In this document: one piece after another, positions 28,975 through 37,046 of the stretch | Layout of the letters: each line of letters begins with the position of its first letter | Position numbering within the stretch: position 1 is the first letter of the stretch | Origin: JBHPHI01 sp042569595 | GTDB lineage: Bacteria; Patescibacteriota; Microgenomatia; UBA1400; 2-01-FULL-45-11 | DNA length: 64,000 nt | Direction of reading: 5' to 3' | NCBI GenBank assembly: GCA_042569595.1 | Contig: JBHPHI010000001.1 | Location: forward strand, 15,112-79,111 | Made by a program: the position numbers and the translations under genes | The notes under the pieces: generated by a model | What the model saw: only the letters and a program-made list of their open reading frames with translations | What the model was told of the DNA's origin: nothing | The model's database searches: none

Positions 28975-29364
28975 TTATTGTACCCTAGAGGTCATAAAAT
29001 AAGACCAAACCACCAAACACACCCCAACAAACAACATCAAATCAGCAAAATTTCCATATACATCAAGTGTTGGCCAATATATAAAATCTCTCACTCCACC
29101 CATTATTACTCTATCTGTCATGTTTGATATTCCAGAAGACATTATTATCACCAATCCCCACTTCTCAAATTTATTTGAAGAGTTTAAAAAGAAAAACAAA
29201 ACAACGAACAAGGAAGCTGCCATCAAAAGAACCCAAGACCACCCCTGTCCTACACCGAATACTCCACCAAAGTTTATTTGCTTATAAAAAAAGTACTTAG
29301 TTACCTGATCCAAACCAATCAACGAAAAAAGCGTAAATAAAAAAAGCTTCGTATTTACCTTCAT
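28975..29364 (-). CDS. lspA: Lipoprotein signal peptidase
   Basis: Signal peptidase II, an integral membrane aspartyl protease that cuts lipoprotein signal peptides before the lipidated cysteine. Four hydrophobic segments are seen. The first catalytic region is SSGISNMTDRV, followed by GGVRDFIYW; the second aspartate is in YGNFADLML. At 129 residues it is shorter than the usual 150-170, mainly in loops. Upstream is a DksA-like gene and then lgt, so the two lipoprotein enzymes share an operon. Confidence 0.92.
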   Translation of the reverse strand: MKVNTKLFLFTLFSLIGLDQVTKYFFYKQINFGGVFGVGQGWSWVLLMAASLFVVLFFFLNSSNKFEKWGLVIIMSSGISNMTDRVIMGGVRDFIYWPTLDVYGNFADLMLFVGVCLVVWSYFMTSRVQ

Positions 29365-29372
29365 GAGTTAGT

Positions 29373-29738
29373 TTATTTTTTCTTTTTCGCACAATTCACA
29401 CACTTTTGAGCTGATGGGTCTATTGCCAATCTGTCGGTGTCAATCATTCCTCCACACTCATCACACAGGCCATATTTTCCAATTTTAATTTTTGTTAATG
29501 ATTTTTTTACACTAATAAGCATTTTATCAAGCTCAGACCCTACTGCCACAGATCTCTCATGACCAAATCTACCAGCAGCCCTTGCATCTGTTGCTGCAGA
29601 GTTTAACCTATCCGCGTCATTTATTGGATCGTTTTTTTTGATTTCTTCTTTTTGCTTTAAAAGCTTCTTTTGACGATCTTCTAAAAACTTTTTAATAGGC
29701 AGTAAAACTTTGGCTGGGTACTTCACGATTTGGTTCAT
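29373..29738 (-). CDS. DksA/TraR-type zinc-finger protein
   Basis: A 121-residue protein with a coiled-coil-like basic helix region in the first half (KKFLEDRQKKLLKQKEEIKK) and a C-terminal four-cysteine zinc finger (GLCDECGGMIDTDRL, then QKCVNCAKKKK), the DksA/TraR pattern. DksA-type proteins enter the RNA polymerase secondary channel and change promoter response. The acidic tip motif of true DksA is not obvious, so it may be a DksA-like protein of other function. Located between lgt and lspA. Confidence 0.82.
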   Translation of the reverse strand: MNQIVKYPAKVLLPIKKFLEDRQKKLLKQKEEIKKNDPINDADRLNSAATDARAAGRFGHERSVAVGSELDKMLISVKKSLTKIKIGKYGLCDECGGMIDTDRLAIDPSAQKCVNCAKKKK

Positions 29739-29753
29739 GTATAAGCTCCTTTC

Positions 29754-30635
29754 TTATAAAATATCGCGCCCAATATCAGTATGTCTTCCTCTTCTTCTGC
29801 GCTCTCTTCTCTTCTCCACCCTCTCCCTCCTCTTTCCTTTTGATGCTTGTTTGACATCTTTTGAAAAACTTCTTCCGCTTCTTATATATAATCCCACAAT
29901 GCCCAACAAAGACATAGTAACCCACAACCACACATCTACAGATACGCCCAAAACACTAAAAGAAGAAGGTGAGAAGACAGAAATAACTACCCCAATTAAT
30001 CCGGAGAAAAGTACGTAGTTAAACAGCAAAAATCCACTTCTAACTCCGCTCTTTCCAGCTCTATACCATTCAAAAGTTCTATATCTTGTTTCTGCCCACA
30101 TAAGGTATATGAACAACAAAAAATACAAAACCAGTGCATAAAGTTGCACAGGATGTCTTTTATCAAACATTCCCACAAACCTCATTCCTACAATAGACTC
30201 CGTAGGCAACCCAAAACTACTTCCATTCAAAAATGAACCCAACCATCCGAAAACAAATGTTAGAGACAGCCCTGTTACCACGAAATCTGAAAACTCATAA
30301 AAATCCCATTTCCTTTTTTGGGTTTGAAAAAACAAGCTTGCCCCTCCAGCGAACAGGCCTCCCACCAAAGCAAACCCTGGTCTACCCAAAATATTAAACC
30401 AAGAAATTACATCCCACCCAAAAGAGCCAGCATTCATCAGCAAATACAAGATCCTAGAACCAACCATTGCCCAAAAAGAAGCATTTAACAAAACATCAAA
30501 AACCTCTTCCTCCTCATAGTGCTCTTCTCTCGTTTTTTTCCAAACAACGAACAGTCCAAACAAAAAACCCAAAAACAACATTAATCCAAAGCTATACAGC
30601 ACAAACGGACCAAGTTTAAATATAACCGGTAACAT
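29754..30635 (-). CDS. lgt: Prolipoprotein diacylglyceryl transferase
   Basis: Membrane enzyme that adds diacylglycerol to the lipobox cysteine, the first step of lipoprotein maturation. About seven membrane segments are seen. Recognised pieces are GSRILYLL, GRPGFALVGGLFAG, the glycine- and asparagine-containing GSFLNGSSFGLPTES and the RHPVQLYALVLYF motif near the active site. The last 35 residues form an unusually basic tail (KRRERVEKRRERRRRGR). Lgt, a DksA-like protein and LspA are consecutive; at least one lipoprotein is encoded in the window (13329). Confidence 0.92.
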   Translation of the reverse strand: MLPVIFKLGPFVLYSFGLMLFLGFLFGLFVVWKKTREEHYEEEEVFDVLLNASFWAMVGSRILYLLMNAGSFGWDVISWFNILGRPGFALVGGLFAGGASLFFQTQKRKWDFYEFSDFVVTGLSLTFVFGWLGSFLNGSSFGLPTESIVGMRFVGMFDKRHPVQLYALVLYFLLFIYLMWAETRYRTFEWYRAGKSGVRSGFLLFNYVLFSGLIGVVISVFSPSSFSVLGVSVDVWLWVTMSLLGIVGLYIRSGRSFSKDVKQASKGKRRERVEKRRERRRRGRHTDIGRDIL

Positions 30636-30719
30636 AGTAACTCCATTCTACTACACAACTTGCCCAGACTAACTATTATCCGTATCATAGTAAACATTGG
30701 AAAATTCAAGGAACATAGT

Positions 30720-31157
30720 ATGTTAGCAGCATCCCATGCAATTGCAGGAGCAATCATTGCCAGCGCCGCTTCTACACCAGAAGTTGGTTATCTTGCAGCA
30801 CTTATTTCTCATCCTCTGTTGGACCTCTTCCCACACTGGGACTTTAATACCAGACACAACATTCAAACCAAGTGGCAGATTATTTACTCCTCCTTGCTTG
30901 ATGCTGGAGTTGGATTCGCTATAGGTCTTGCTCTGTTCTCAGAAACAACAGACTGGAAAGTGCTTGTGGCAACCATGTTTATAGCTCAGCTTCCAGACTG
31001 GATAGAAGCACCTTATCACGTATTCGAGTGGGACTTCCCCCCATTTTCCACCATAAAGAGGCTTCAGCATTTTTGGCACACCAAACTTGACTGGCCATGG
31101 GGATTTATACCACAAGCTGCAGTAGTTTTATTTGCAATATTTTTATCAAGAAAATAA
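30720..31157 (+). CDS. YdjM-like membrane metal-dependent hydrolase
   Basis: A 145-residue membrane protein of the DUF457/YdjM (membrane-bound metal-dependent hydrolase) type. The pattern SHAIAGA, then SHPLLDLFPHWDF carries the conserved histidines and aspartates that would bind metal, and PDWIEAPYH gives another. The start is ATG 30720 with AGGAA before it; an in-frame start 60 bases upstream adds a segment without likeness. It stands divergent from lgt and convergent with efp. Confidence 0.72.
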   Translation: MLAASHAIAGAIIASAASTPEVGYLAALISHPLLDLFPHWDFNTRHNIQTKWQIIYSSLLDAGVGFAIGLALFSETTDWKVLVATMFIAQLPDWIEAPYHVFEWDFPPFSTIKRLQHFWHTKLDWPWGFIPQAAVVLFAIFLSRK

Positions 31158-31158
31158 T

Positions 31159-31737
31159 CTAACTAACTCTCTCCACATAATCCCCAGTTCTCGTATCTAC
31201 CCTAACCATATCTCCCTTTTTCACAAATAAAGGAACCCTCACTTTCAAACCATTCTCAAGAATTGCATCTTTTGTTGCAGCTCCCTGAGTGTCTCCCTTG
31301 ACCCCAGGAGCAGCTTCCGTGACCTTGTAGTTTAATTTCATTGGCAGATCAATATCTAAAGGCTCCTCTTTATCACTTTTGGGGTTGTGCCAAAATGCCA
31401 AATTGTACTCTTCTCCATCTTTTAGATATTGACCTGTTTCACCAACAGACTTTTCTCCCAAAGACAGTTGTGAAAAATCAACAACATTCATGAATAAGTA
31501 TTCATCTCCATCCTTATATAAAAACTGCATCTTTTTTCTGGAAATATCCAAATCGTCTACCTTTTCTCCGCTTTTAAAAGTTTTATCTGAAACAGATCCA
31601 TTTTTCAGGTTTTTCACCTTTACTTTTATAGTTCCAGATCCTCGGGAAATATGTGTGTGAGTATATTTAACTACTTTCAAAGGCTGTCCATCCAACAAGA
31701 ATGTGACACCGTTTCTTAGTTTTGTTACTGAAATCAT
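31159..31737 (-). CDS. efp: Translation elongation factor P
   Basis: EF-P binds the ribosome between P and E sites and relieves stalling at proline runs. Three OB-like domains are recognisable: ISVTKLRNGVTFLLDGQPLK, then KVDDLDISRKKMQFLYKDGD, and the C-terminal GLKVRVPLFVKKGDMVRVDT. Length 192 is normal. The tip loop that normally reads PGKG, with a lysine or arginine that is modified, reads SRGSGTIKV here and is about two residues shorter, so there is no basic residue at the usual place. The start is ATG 31737; TACAAT (31746-31751) ends eight bases before it, so the in-frame start further upstream is rejected. Confidence 0.93.
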   Translation of the reverse strand: MISVTKLRNGVTFLLDGQPLKVVKYTHTHISRGSGTIKVKVKNLKNGSVSDKTFKSGEKVDDLDISRKKMQFLYKDGDEYLFMNVVDFSQLSLGEKSVGETGQYLKDGEEYNLAFWHNPKSDKEEPLDIDLPMKLNYKVTEAAPGVKGDTQGAATKDAILENGLKVRVPLFVKKGDMVRVDTRTGDYVERVS

Positions 31738-31796
31738 ACCCTGGGATTGTACATAATTAACCCCATTTCTGGCAAGTGATCGCCCACACCAGATCT

Positions 31797-31804
31797 GATA
31801 CAAT
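31797..31804 (+). promoter_or_regulatory. -10 box of the tRNA-Leu gene
   Basis: TGATACAAT (extended -10; TACAAT at 31799-31804) ends 13 bases before the tRNA 5' end, a usual distance for a short tRNA leader. Confidence 0.5.
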
Positions 31805-31817
31805 ACAACTTATTCAA

Positions 31818-31907
31818 GCCGAGGTGGCGGAACTGGTAGACGCGCAGGTCTCAAAAACCTGTGGAGCTTAAACTCCGTGGGGGTTCGATCCCCCCCCCTC
31901 GGCACCA
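31818..31907 (+). tRNA. tRNA-Leu, anticodon CAA
   Basis: A class II tRNA with acceptor stem GCCGAGG/CCTCGGC, discriminator A and an encoded CCA (31905-31907). The anticodon stem CAGGT/ACCTG encloses the loop CTCAAAA, so the anticodon is CAA and reads UUG. The long variable arm GGAG-CTTAAA-CTCC is typical of leucine tRNA. The T arm is GGGGG-TTCGATC-CCCCC, but there are nine Cs in the run, one more than a standard fold needs, which places an extra base between T stem and acceptor stem or reflects a homopolymer error. Confidence 0.95.
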
Positions 31908-31945
31908 TTTACGATTTATACAAATTAACGTATAGTAAAAATCAA

Positions 31946-32164
31946 ATGTCAGATTTAATTAAAGGAATTTTTGCAGTAGACAGTGTCTGGTCAGTTATTA
32001 CCAGAGGCCTAATTTGGATTGTCGCTGTTATCATTCTCGCCTACGGTGCTGACGAAGGACACAAAAGAAAACGCATCAAAAACGAGGTTGGACTGTTCTT
32101 CTTATTTCTTTCAGGCTCTGGGGTTTTGGTTTACCTAATCTTTGGTTTCGCCCCAACATTCTAG
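31946..32164 (+). CDS. Small two-helix membrane protein
   Basis: A 72-residue protein starting at ATG 31946 (MSDLIKGIFAVDSVWSVI), with two hydrophobic segments (TRGLIWIVAVIILAYGA and VGLFFLFLSGSGVLVYLIF) separated by a basic loop HKRKRIKNE. Size and layout resemble SecG, but the sequence does not convince. It lies just after the tRNA and converges on dnaB. Confidence 0.55.
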   Translation: MSDLIKGIFAVDSVWSVITRGLIWIVAVIILAYGADEGHKRKRIKNEVGLFFLFLSGSGVLVYLIFGFAPTF

Positions 32165-32168
32165 TCTT

Positions 32169-33488
32169 TTACTTTCTCTTTCTTTCCATTCCATAAAACT
32201 TTATCTTATCTCCAACAAATTTCAAATCAACCATCCTGAGAGGTCCATTTCTATGTTTTGCAATTGATAGTTTTATATTTGTTCTATCTTCATCGTCACC
32301 TCTGAATAAAAACATTACCACGTCAGCATCCTGCTCTATTGCCCCAGACTCACGAAGATCAGCCAACTGAGGCTGCTTGCTCCCACCCCTGTGTTCCACT
32401 GCACGAGATAGCTGAGAAAGTGCCAGGACTGGGACCTTCAATTCCCTTGCCAAGTTCTTCAATCCTTGTGATATCTCCGTCACCGCCACAACTCTACTTT
32501 CAGCATTTCTTCTCCCGTGAATCAGCTGCAAATAGTCAACAACGATTAACTTCAAACCATGCTCCGCCATCAACCTCCTAGCCTTCGTTCTCATCTCTAA
32601 AATGCTCATTCCAGGTGTGTCATCTATGTAAATTGGAGCATCTGCCAATACACCCATCGCATCAGAAAGAGCTGAAAACTCTGCCTCGCCCAACCTGCCA
32701 GTTTTTAACTTCCACGCATCAATATTTGCTTGAGCCACCAAAAGCCTATCAACCAACTCTTCCCTGCTCATTTCCAAACTGAAAAATCCAATCGGCATCT
32801 TGTGATGCACTGCTACATACTGGGCAATATTAAGGGCTAGCGCCGTCTTTCCCACAGAAGGCCTAGCGGCCAAGATAACCAAGTTAGATGGTTGCATGCC
32901 AGCCAAAGCATCATCAATATCTGCAAATCCTGTAGGAACCCCCCTCATGCCCCCTGCAGTTTTATGAAGCTCGTCCAATCTGTCAAAACTTTCCGCCAAA
33001 GCATCTTTTATAGAAATAAAGACATTTTTTAGATGCTGTTGTGATAAAGAAAAAACATCTCTTTCAGCAGAATCCAGCAAATCTTTTATTTCTTTACTAT
33101 CATCAAAAGCATTCTCAGTTAGCCTTGCTGCCGAAGAAATCAGCTCTCTTTTTGTGTAATTATCCTTAACAATTCTTCCATAATGTTCGGCATGAGCAGC
33201 TGTCGGTACTTTGTTTGCAAGCTCAGACAAAAACACAGATCCACCAACTTTAGTAAGCGACTTCGATTTCTTTAATCTATTTGCGACAGTAACAATATCA
33301 ATGGGATCTCTCTCCTTATACAACTCCAACATGGCTTCAAACACTCTTCCATTCGCATCTTTATAAAAATGCTCAGGTCTCAAAAATTCAGCCACATCAG
33401 CCGCCGCTTCTCTATCCAAAAGCAAAGCTCCAAGGACACTTTCCTCAGCATCTATACTATGTGGAGGGACTCTGTTGCCCGCAGCCAT
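32169..33488 (-). CDS. dnaB: Replicative DNA helicase
   Basis: Hexameric helicase of the replication fork. The N-terminal domain begins PHSIDAEESVLGALLLD, and the RecA-like C-terminal domain has the Walker A motif ARPSVGKTALALNIA, FFSLEMSREELVDRL, the Walker B region LKLIVVDYLQLIHG, VLALSQLSRAVE and the arginine-finger region AKHRNGP. Length 439 is normal and there is no intein. AAGGAATAAATT precedes the ATG. It follows a metallo-hydrolase gene by 28 bases. Confidence 0.96.
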   Translation of the reverse strand: MAAGNRVPPHSIDAEESVLGALLLDREAAADVAEFLRPEHFYKDANGRVFEAMLELYKERDPIDIVTVANRLKKSKSLTKVGGSVFLSELANKVPTAAHAEHYGRIVKDNYTKRELISSAARLTENAFDDSKEIKDLLDSAERDVFSLSQQHLKNVFISIKDALAESFDRLDELHKTAGGMRGVPTGFADIDDALAGMQPSNLVILAARPSVGKTALALNIAQYVAVHHKMPIGFFSLEMSREELVDRLLVAQANIDAWKLKTGRLGEAEFSALSDAMGVLADAPIYIDDTPGMSILEMRTKARRLMAEHGLKLIVVDYLQLIHGRRNAESRVVAVTEISQGLKNLARELKVPVLALSQLSRAVEHRGGSKQPQLADLRESGAIEQDADVVMFLFRGDDEDRTNIKLSIAKHRNGPLRMVDLKFVGDKIKFYGMERKRK

Positions 33489-33516
33489 AATTTATTCCTT
33501 AATTTCTGGGCAGTTT

Positions 33517-34176
33517 TTATGAAGTAAGCACAACCACTTCTGTTTCTTCAGGCAAACTCAGTGGGCTTACTGCTAGTTTATCAAGTTTCTTTGCATCTGT
33601 CGTACCCATTTCTTTCAAGAAATCATCCAAAGAGCCTACTTCAGCAAATGCTTTCCCAGCATGCTTGCTGGTTTTATAGTGCATGGGTATTACATACGAT
33701 GGTTGAATAGTCGAAATTGTATCAACAGCTTGTTTGGGCCCAATTGTATAAACTCCCCCAACTGGACAAAGCAGCACATCTACTCCATCTAGCTCTTCCA
33801 GTTGCTTGTCCGAAAGGTTTTGCCCCAAATCTCCCAAATGAGCCACACTCACTCCGTCAACATGAAACACAAACATTGTGTTTTTTCCCCTTTCCTCCCC
33901 TTTCTTATCATCATGATAAGAATGTATTCCGAATACACTTGTTCCCAAAATTTCATACTCACCAGGAAAATTAATTAAAAACGGCTCTTTTCTCCTAGAA
34001 GTTCCTTTTATAGCTTTGTGATTGCTATGATCAAAATGATCGTGGGAAACTGCAACGATATCTGCACTTACGCTTGGTAAAGAAAATCCAACTTCTTTTG
34101 TGTAAGGATCCACCACCACAGATGCCTCCTTCCCTCTGAGTTTAAAACAAGAATGACCAAGATAAGTAATATCCAT
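33517..34176 (-). CDS. Metallo-beta-lactamase fold hydrolase (UlaG-like)
   Basis: A 219-residue member of the metal-dependent hydrolase group related to UlaG and UPF0173. The motif ITYLGHSCFKLRG opens the domain, the metal motif is SHDHFDHSN, and further histidines are in GDLGQN and IPMHYKTSKH. The family binds zinc or manganese; natural substrates of these small members are mostly unknown. An AAAGGAAAAA ribosome site precedes the ATG. Upstream of dnaB on the same strand. Confidence 0.82.
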   Translation of the reverse strand: MDITYLGHSCFKLRGKEASVVVDPYTKEVGFSLPSVSADIVAVSHDHFDHSNHKAIKGTSRRKEPFLINFPGEYEILGTSVFGIHSYHDDKKGEERGKNTMFVFHVDGVSVAHLGDLGQNLSDKQLEELDGVDVLLCPVGGVYTIGPKQAVDTISTIQPSYVIPMHYKTSKHAGKAFAEVGSLDDFLKEMGTTDAKKLDKLAVSPLSLPEETEVVVLTS

Positions 34177-34302
34177 CAGTTTTTCCTTTCAAGTTTGTAT
34201 TATAATCGACCTGTAAAGCGCCATCACACTCTAATAGATTTGCGTTTTTGAATCAAGCCTGGATTGACTAGATATTATTTTGTTGTTAAAGTACTTCAAT
34301 AA

Positions 34303-34749
34303 ATGAAAAAAGAAGTTCTCATCGCAATAATTGTAGGTTTTTCACTCGGTCTTGTGATCACTTTTGGTATCTACAGAGCGCAAAAGTCCATAAAAGAAAG
34401 AGCAAATAGAAACAACACTACTCAAGAAACCCAAACAGAAGAACTTCCAGAAATTCTCCTATCCATAACACAACCTCAAGACGGGGACATATTCGACCAA
34501 GACTCAATTACCATTGGCGGAATCACTCAAAAAGAGTCACTAGTTACCGCTATCTCATCAGAAGACCACCAAGCCACCCAAGCAGATGAGTTGGGTAATT
34601 TTTCTATAGAATTTGAGCTTGATACCGGAGCAAATGACATCACCATTACAAGCTTCAACCAAGATGGAACCAAACAAGAAAAAGAAATGACCGTTGTATA
34701 TACAACTTATGACTTTGAAGAAGCATCAGAAGAGGAAGCAGAAGAATAA
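34303..34749 (+). CDS. Membrane-anchored Ig-like domain protein
   Basis: A 148-residue protein. A membrane helix near residues 5-24 (VLIAIIVGFSLGLVITFGIY) anchors it, followed by a charged linker and a single bacterial Ig-like or glucodextranase-B-like domain of about 80 residues (LLSITQPQDGDIFDQDSITI, GNFSIEFELDTGANDITITS). The acidic tail ends EEASEEEAEE. Probably an extracytoplasmic scaffold. The next gene starts one base after the stop and also encodes a secreted protein. Confidence 0.75.
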   Translation: MKKEVLIAIIVGFSLGLVITFGIYRAQKSIKERANRNNTTQETQTEELPEILLSITQPQDGDIFDQDSITIGGITQKESLVTAISSEDHQATQADELGNFSIEFELDTGANDITITSFNQDGTKQEKEMTVVYTTYDFEEASEEEAEE

Positions 34750-34750
34750 A

Positions 34751-35530
34751 ATGAAGAAAAAAATTGCATCCATAATATCAATCCTTTCATTTTTACTTAT
34801 TTTATCTCTAACGAGTGCTGTCATGGCTCAGGAAGAAAGTACTGATAGCGGGCAAATAAACGACGAAGAAATCAGCAAGAGCATTAAAGAAAGAATAAAA
34901 AAAGTCGCCACAAAAGCAGGATCATTAATAATTGAAAAGAGAAAAATAGCTCTCATCGGCAGTGTAGAAAAAATTGCAAACGATACCTTAACAATTAAAA
35001 CAAAAGACGAAATAAAGCTTGCCAGCGTTTCCGCCACAACGGTGTTCGTAAGAAGCCCAGGAAACACTAATCAAAAATTAGAAGACGTATCAATAAATGA
35101 TTACGCGATAGCGATGGGATTTATAAATGGCTCTGATGTCCTAGAAACCAAAAGAGTTCTTCTTTACTCAAAGGCTCCAGAAAAAACCAAAAAAACCTCA
35201 ATTGCAGGAGTAATCTCATATATAGATGAGGATGAAGATGCCGTAAGCATCATCTCCAACCAAGAAGAGATTGTACTAGAACTAACCTCCTCAACAGACC
35301 TAAGTATTCAACAAGGGACACAAGTTAACGAAATTGACCTATCTAATTTAGAGTTAGGCCAATACGTTACAACCATTTACATCCCCACCAATGACGAATA
35401 CTCCACACCCAAAGCTTTAACCATCCTTGCTTCAACCATAAAAAAAGACATTGAAACTATCCAAAGTGAACAAGCCTCAGAAAGCGCCAAAATCGAAGAA
35501 GAATCTATCCCCCCAGAACTTGCTCTCTAA
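34751..35530 (+). CDS. Secreted protein of unknown function
   Basis: A 259-residue protein with a signal peptide (KKKIASIISILSFLLILSL, then AVMAQ near residue 26). Two beta-rich segments, KIALIGSVEKIANDTLTIKT and SIAGVISYIDEDEDAVSII, look like repeats of one small domain similar to DUF5666-type modules. The tail is glutamate-rich. ATG 34751 follows the previous stop by one base; longer in-frame starts overlap that gene. The hisS leader promoter begins two bases after its stop. Confidence 0.68.
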   Translation: MKKKIASIISILSFLLILSLTSAVMAQEESTDSGQINDEEISKSIKERIKKVATKAGSLIIEKRKIALIGSVEKIANDTLTIKTKDEIKLASVSATTVFVRSPGNTNQKLEDVSINDYAIAMGFINGSDVLETKRVLLYSKAPEKTKKTSIAGVISYIDEDEDAVSIISNQEEIVLELTSSTDLSIQQGTQVNEIDLSNLELGQYVTTIYIPTNDEYSTPKALTILASTIKKDIETIQSEQASESAKIEEESIPPELAL

Positions 35531-35531
35531 A

Positions 35532-35560
35532 TTGACAACACAACTAATCAAAAGTAAAAT
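35532..35560 (+). promoter_or_regulatory. Promoter of the hisS leader
   Basis: A perfect TTGACA (35532-35537), a 17-base spacer and TAAAAT (35555-35560) form the best promoter seen in the window. The transcript would start near 35567, just four bases before the leader-peptide ATG at 35571. Confidence 0.75.
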
Positions 35561-35570
35561 ACTCAAAATC

Positions 35571-35645
35571 ATGAAAAACACATACAAAACCACAAAACAT
35601 CACCACACTCATACATTTAGGCGGGTGTCTTTTGTCATGCATTAA
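35571..35645 (+). CDS. Histidine-rich leader peptide of hisS
   Basis: A 24-codon frame from ATG 35571 to TAA 35643-35645. Its centre is KHHHTHT, with histidine codons at 35598-35606 and 35610-35612, and the last sense codon is also histidine. It begins about four bases from the predicted transcription start and is followed by an attenuator and then hisS. This is the layout of ribosome-mediated attenuators such as the enteric his leader, in which a ribosome stalls at histidine codons when charged tRNA-His is scarce. No other gene fits this stretch. Confidence 0.75.
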   Translation: MKNTYKTTKHHHTHTFRRVSFVMH

Positions 35646-35691
35646 AAAATAAAAACAAATAGTTAATCACCCGCCACCGAGCGGGTTTTTT
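35620..35691 (+). promoter_or_regulatory. Transcription attenuator of hisS
   Basis: Two competing pairings are visible. GGCGGGTG (35620-35627, inside the leader peptide frame, just after the histidine codons) is perfectly complementary to CACCCGCC (35668-35675). The latter overlaps the left arm of a terminator hairpin, ACCCGC (35669-35674) with GCGGGT (35681-35686), followed by a run of six Ts to 35691. A ribosome stalled at the histidine codons would leave the first segment free to form the antiterminator; one that moves on would favour the terminator. The mechanism is inferred from layout. Confidence 0.72.
35669..35691 (+). terminator. Terminator within the hisS attenuator
   Basis: ACCCGC pairs with GCGGGT around CACCGA, followed by TTTTTT. 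It also can end transcription from the upstream secreted-protein genes. Confidence 0.85.
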
Positions 35692-35701
35692 ATTGTGGAC
35701 C

Positions 35702-35735
35702 CTGAATTCTACGAGTAAAACGAGCAAGAATTCAG
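35702..35735 (+). repeat. Nine-base inverted repeat in the hisS 5' region
   Basis: CTGAATTCT (35702-35710) and AGAATTCAG (35727-35735) form perfect arms with a 16-base loop containing two CGAG words. It lies between the attenuator and the hisS ribosome site and is unexplained. Confidence 0.5.
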
Positions 35736-35794
35736 TTGGTACGCAAGATGCAAAGACATAAAACAATAAAAATATAATTTTAGGAGATGCTACA

Positions 35795-37039
35795 ATGAAA
35801 AATATGAGAAAAACACCACAAACCCTAAAGGGTTTTAGAGACTTCTTACCTGAGGAAAAAATAAGAAGAGATTTTGTAATGGGAAAAGTTCTTGAGGTGT
35901 TCAAAAAATTTGGTTTTGAGCCTCTTGAAACTCCAACCCTAGAATACGCCTCCCTTCTCTTAGGAAAGTATGGAGAAGAAGCAGATAAGCTTGTCTACAC
36001 ATTCAAAGATCAAGGCGATAGAGAAATTGGCTTAAGATACGACCAAACAGTCCCGACAGCAAGAGTTCTTGCTCAATATCAAGGAATGCTACCTAAATAC
36101 TTTAGGAGGTATCAGGTCCAAAATGTATTCAGAGCTGAAAAGCCACAAAAAGGTAGGTATAGAGAATTTACTCAATGCGATATAGACATTTTTGGATCTA
36201 CATCCCCCACCTCAGATGCTGAAATAGTCGCCTGTACTTATTTTGCTTTTGAAAATGTGGGTTATCCCAACATCGTTATCAAAATAAATGATAGGCAAGT
36301 TCTTTTAGAAAATCTAAAGCCGTTTGAAAAAGATGGCGTTTCCACTCTTTCAATAATTCAATCAATAGATAAGTTGGATAAAAAATCTAAAGATGAAGTC
36401 GTAAGTGAGTTGATAAAAAAAGGCTTAGATCAAAATGACGCCAAAAAGGCCATAGAGTCTATAGAAAATGCGACTATTTCAAAAAATTTGCAATCAATTA
36501 TTGATTCCTCTGTTAGTCTTGGAGTTCCTGAAGAAAACATAAGATTCACTCCCGAATTAGCCAGAGGTCTAGACTATTACACCGGCATGATTTTTGAAGT
36601 AATTATTCCAGAATACCCAGTAGGGTCTTTTGGCGGTGGTGGAAGATACGATAATCTCATTGAGCAACTTGGCGGAAATAAAACTCCAGCAGTTGGAATA
36701 GCTTTTGGTTTCGATCGCATGGTCGAAGCAGCACAGGAGCTAGAACTCATACCTGCAAACAATCTTGGATCTCAAGTTTTGATTACATTGTTTCCGGGAT
36801 ATGAAAATAAGTCTCTAAAAGCAGCCAGCAAACTAAGAAAGGCTGGCATCAAAACCGAAGTATTTACCGATCCAGACAAACTCGGAAAACAATTTAAATA
36901 CGCTAACACCAGGAAAATTCCTTATGTGCTTGTTATCGGAGAAGATGAGGCCAAAAACAACAAGGTCACCCTCAAAAACATGGATTCTGGTGATCAGGAA
37001 GTCATCACTCTTGACGATGTTATTTCGCGTCTGACATAG
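35795..37039 (+). CDS. hisS: Histidyl-tRNA synthetase
   Basis: Class II synthetase that charges tRNA-His. Residues near the start (KGFRDFLPEE) lead into motif 1; GLRYDQTVPTARVLAQY and FRRYQVQNVFRAEKPQKGRY form motif 2; the histidine-specific ELARGLDYYTGMIFEV and the motif 3 region AVGIAFGFDRMVEA are present, followed by the C-terminal anticodon-binding domain. Length 414 is normal. AGGAG lies eight bases before ATG 35795. The gene has its own promoter, leader peptide and attenuator, so its transcription should rise when histidyl-tRNA is short. Confidence 0.96.
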   Translation: MKNMRKTPQTLKGFRDFLPEEKIRRDFVMGKVLEVFKKFGFEPLETPTLEYASLLLGKYGEEADKLVYTFKDQGDREIGLRYDQTVPTARVLAQYQGMLPKYFRRYQVQNVFRAEKPQKGRYREFTQCDIDIFGSTSPTSDAEIVACTYFAFENVGYPNIVIKINDRQVLLENLKPFEKDGVSTLSIIQSIDKLDKKSKDEVVSELIKKGLDQNDAKKAIESIENATISKNLQSIIDSSVSLGVPEENIRFTPELARGLDYYTGMIFEVIIPEYPVGSFGGGGRYDNLIEQLGGNKTPAVGIAFGFDRMVEAAQELELIPANNLGSQVLITLFPGYENKSLKAASKLRKAGIKTEVFTDPDKLGKQFKYANTRKIPYVLVIGEDEAKNNKVTLKNMDSGDQEVITLDDVISRLT

Positions 37040-37046
37040 TTACCTA

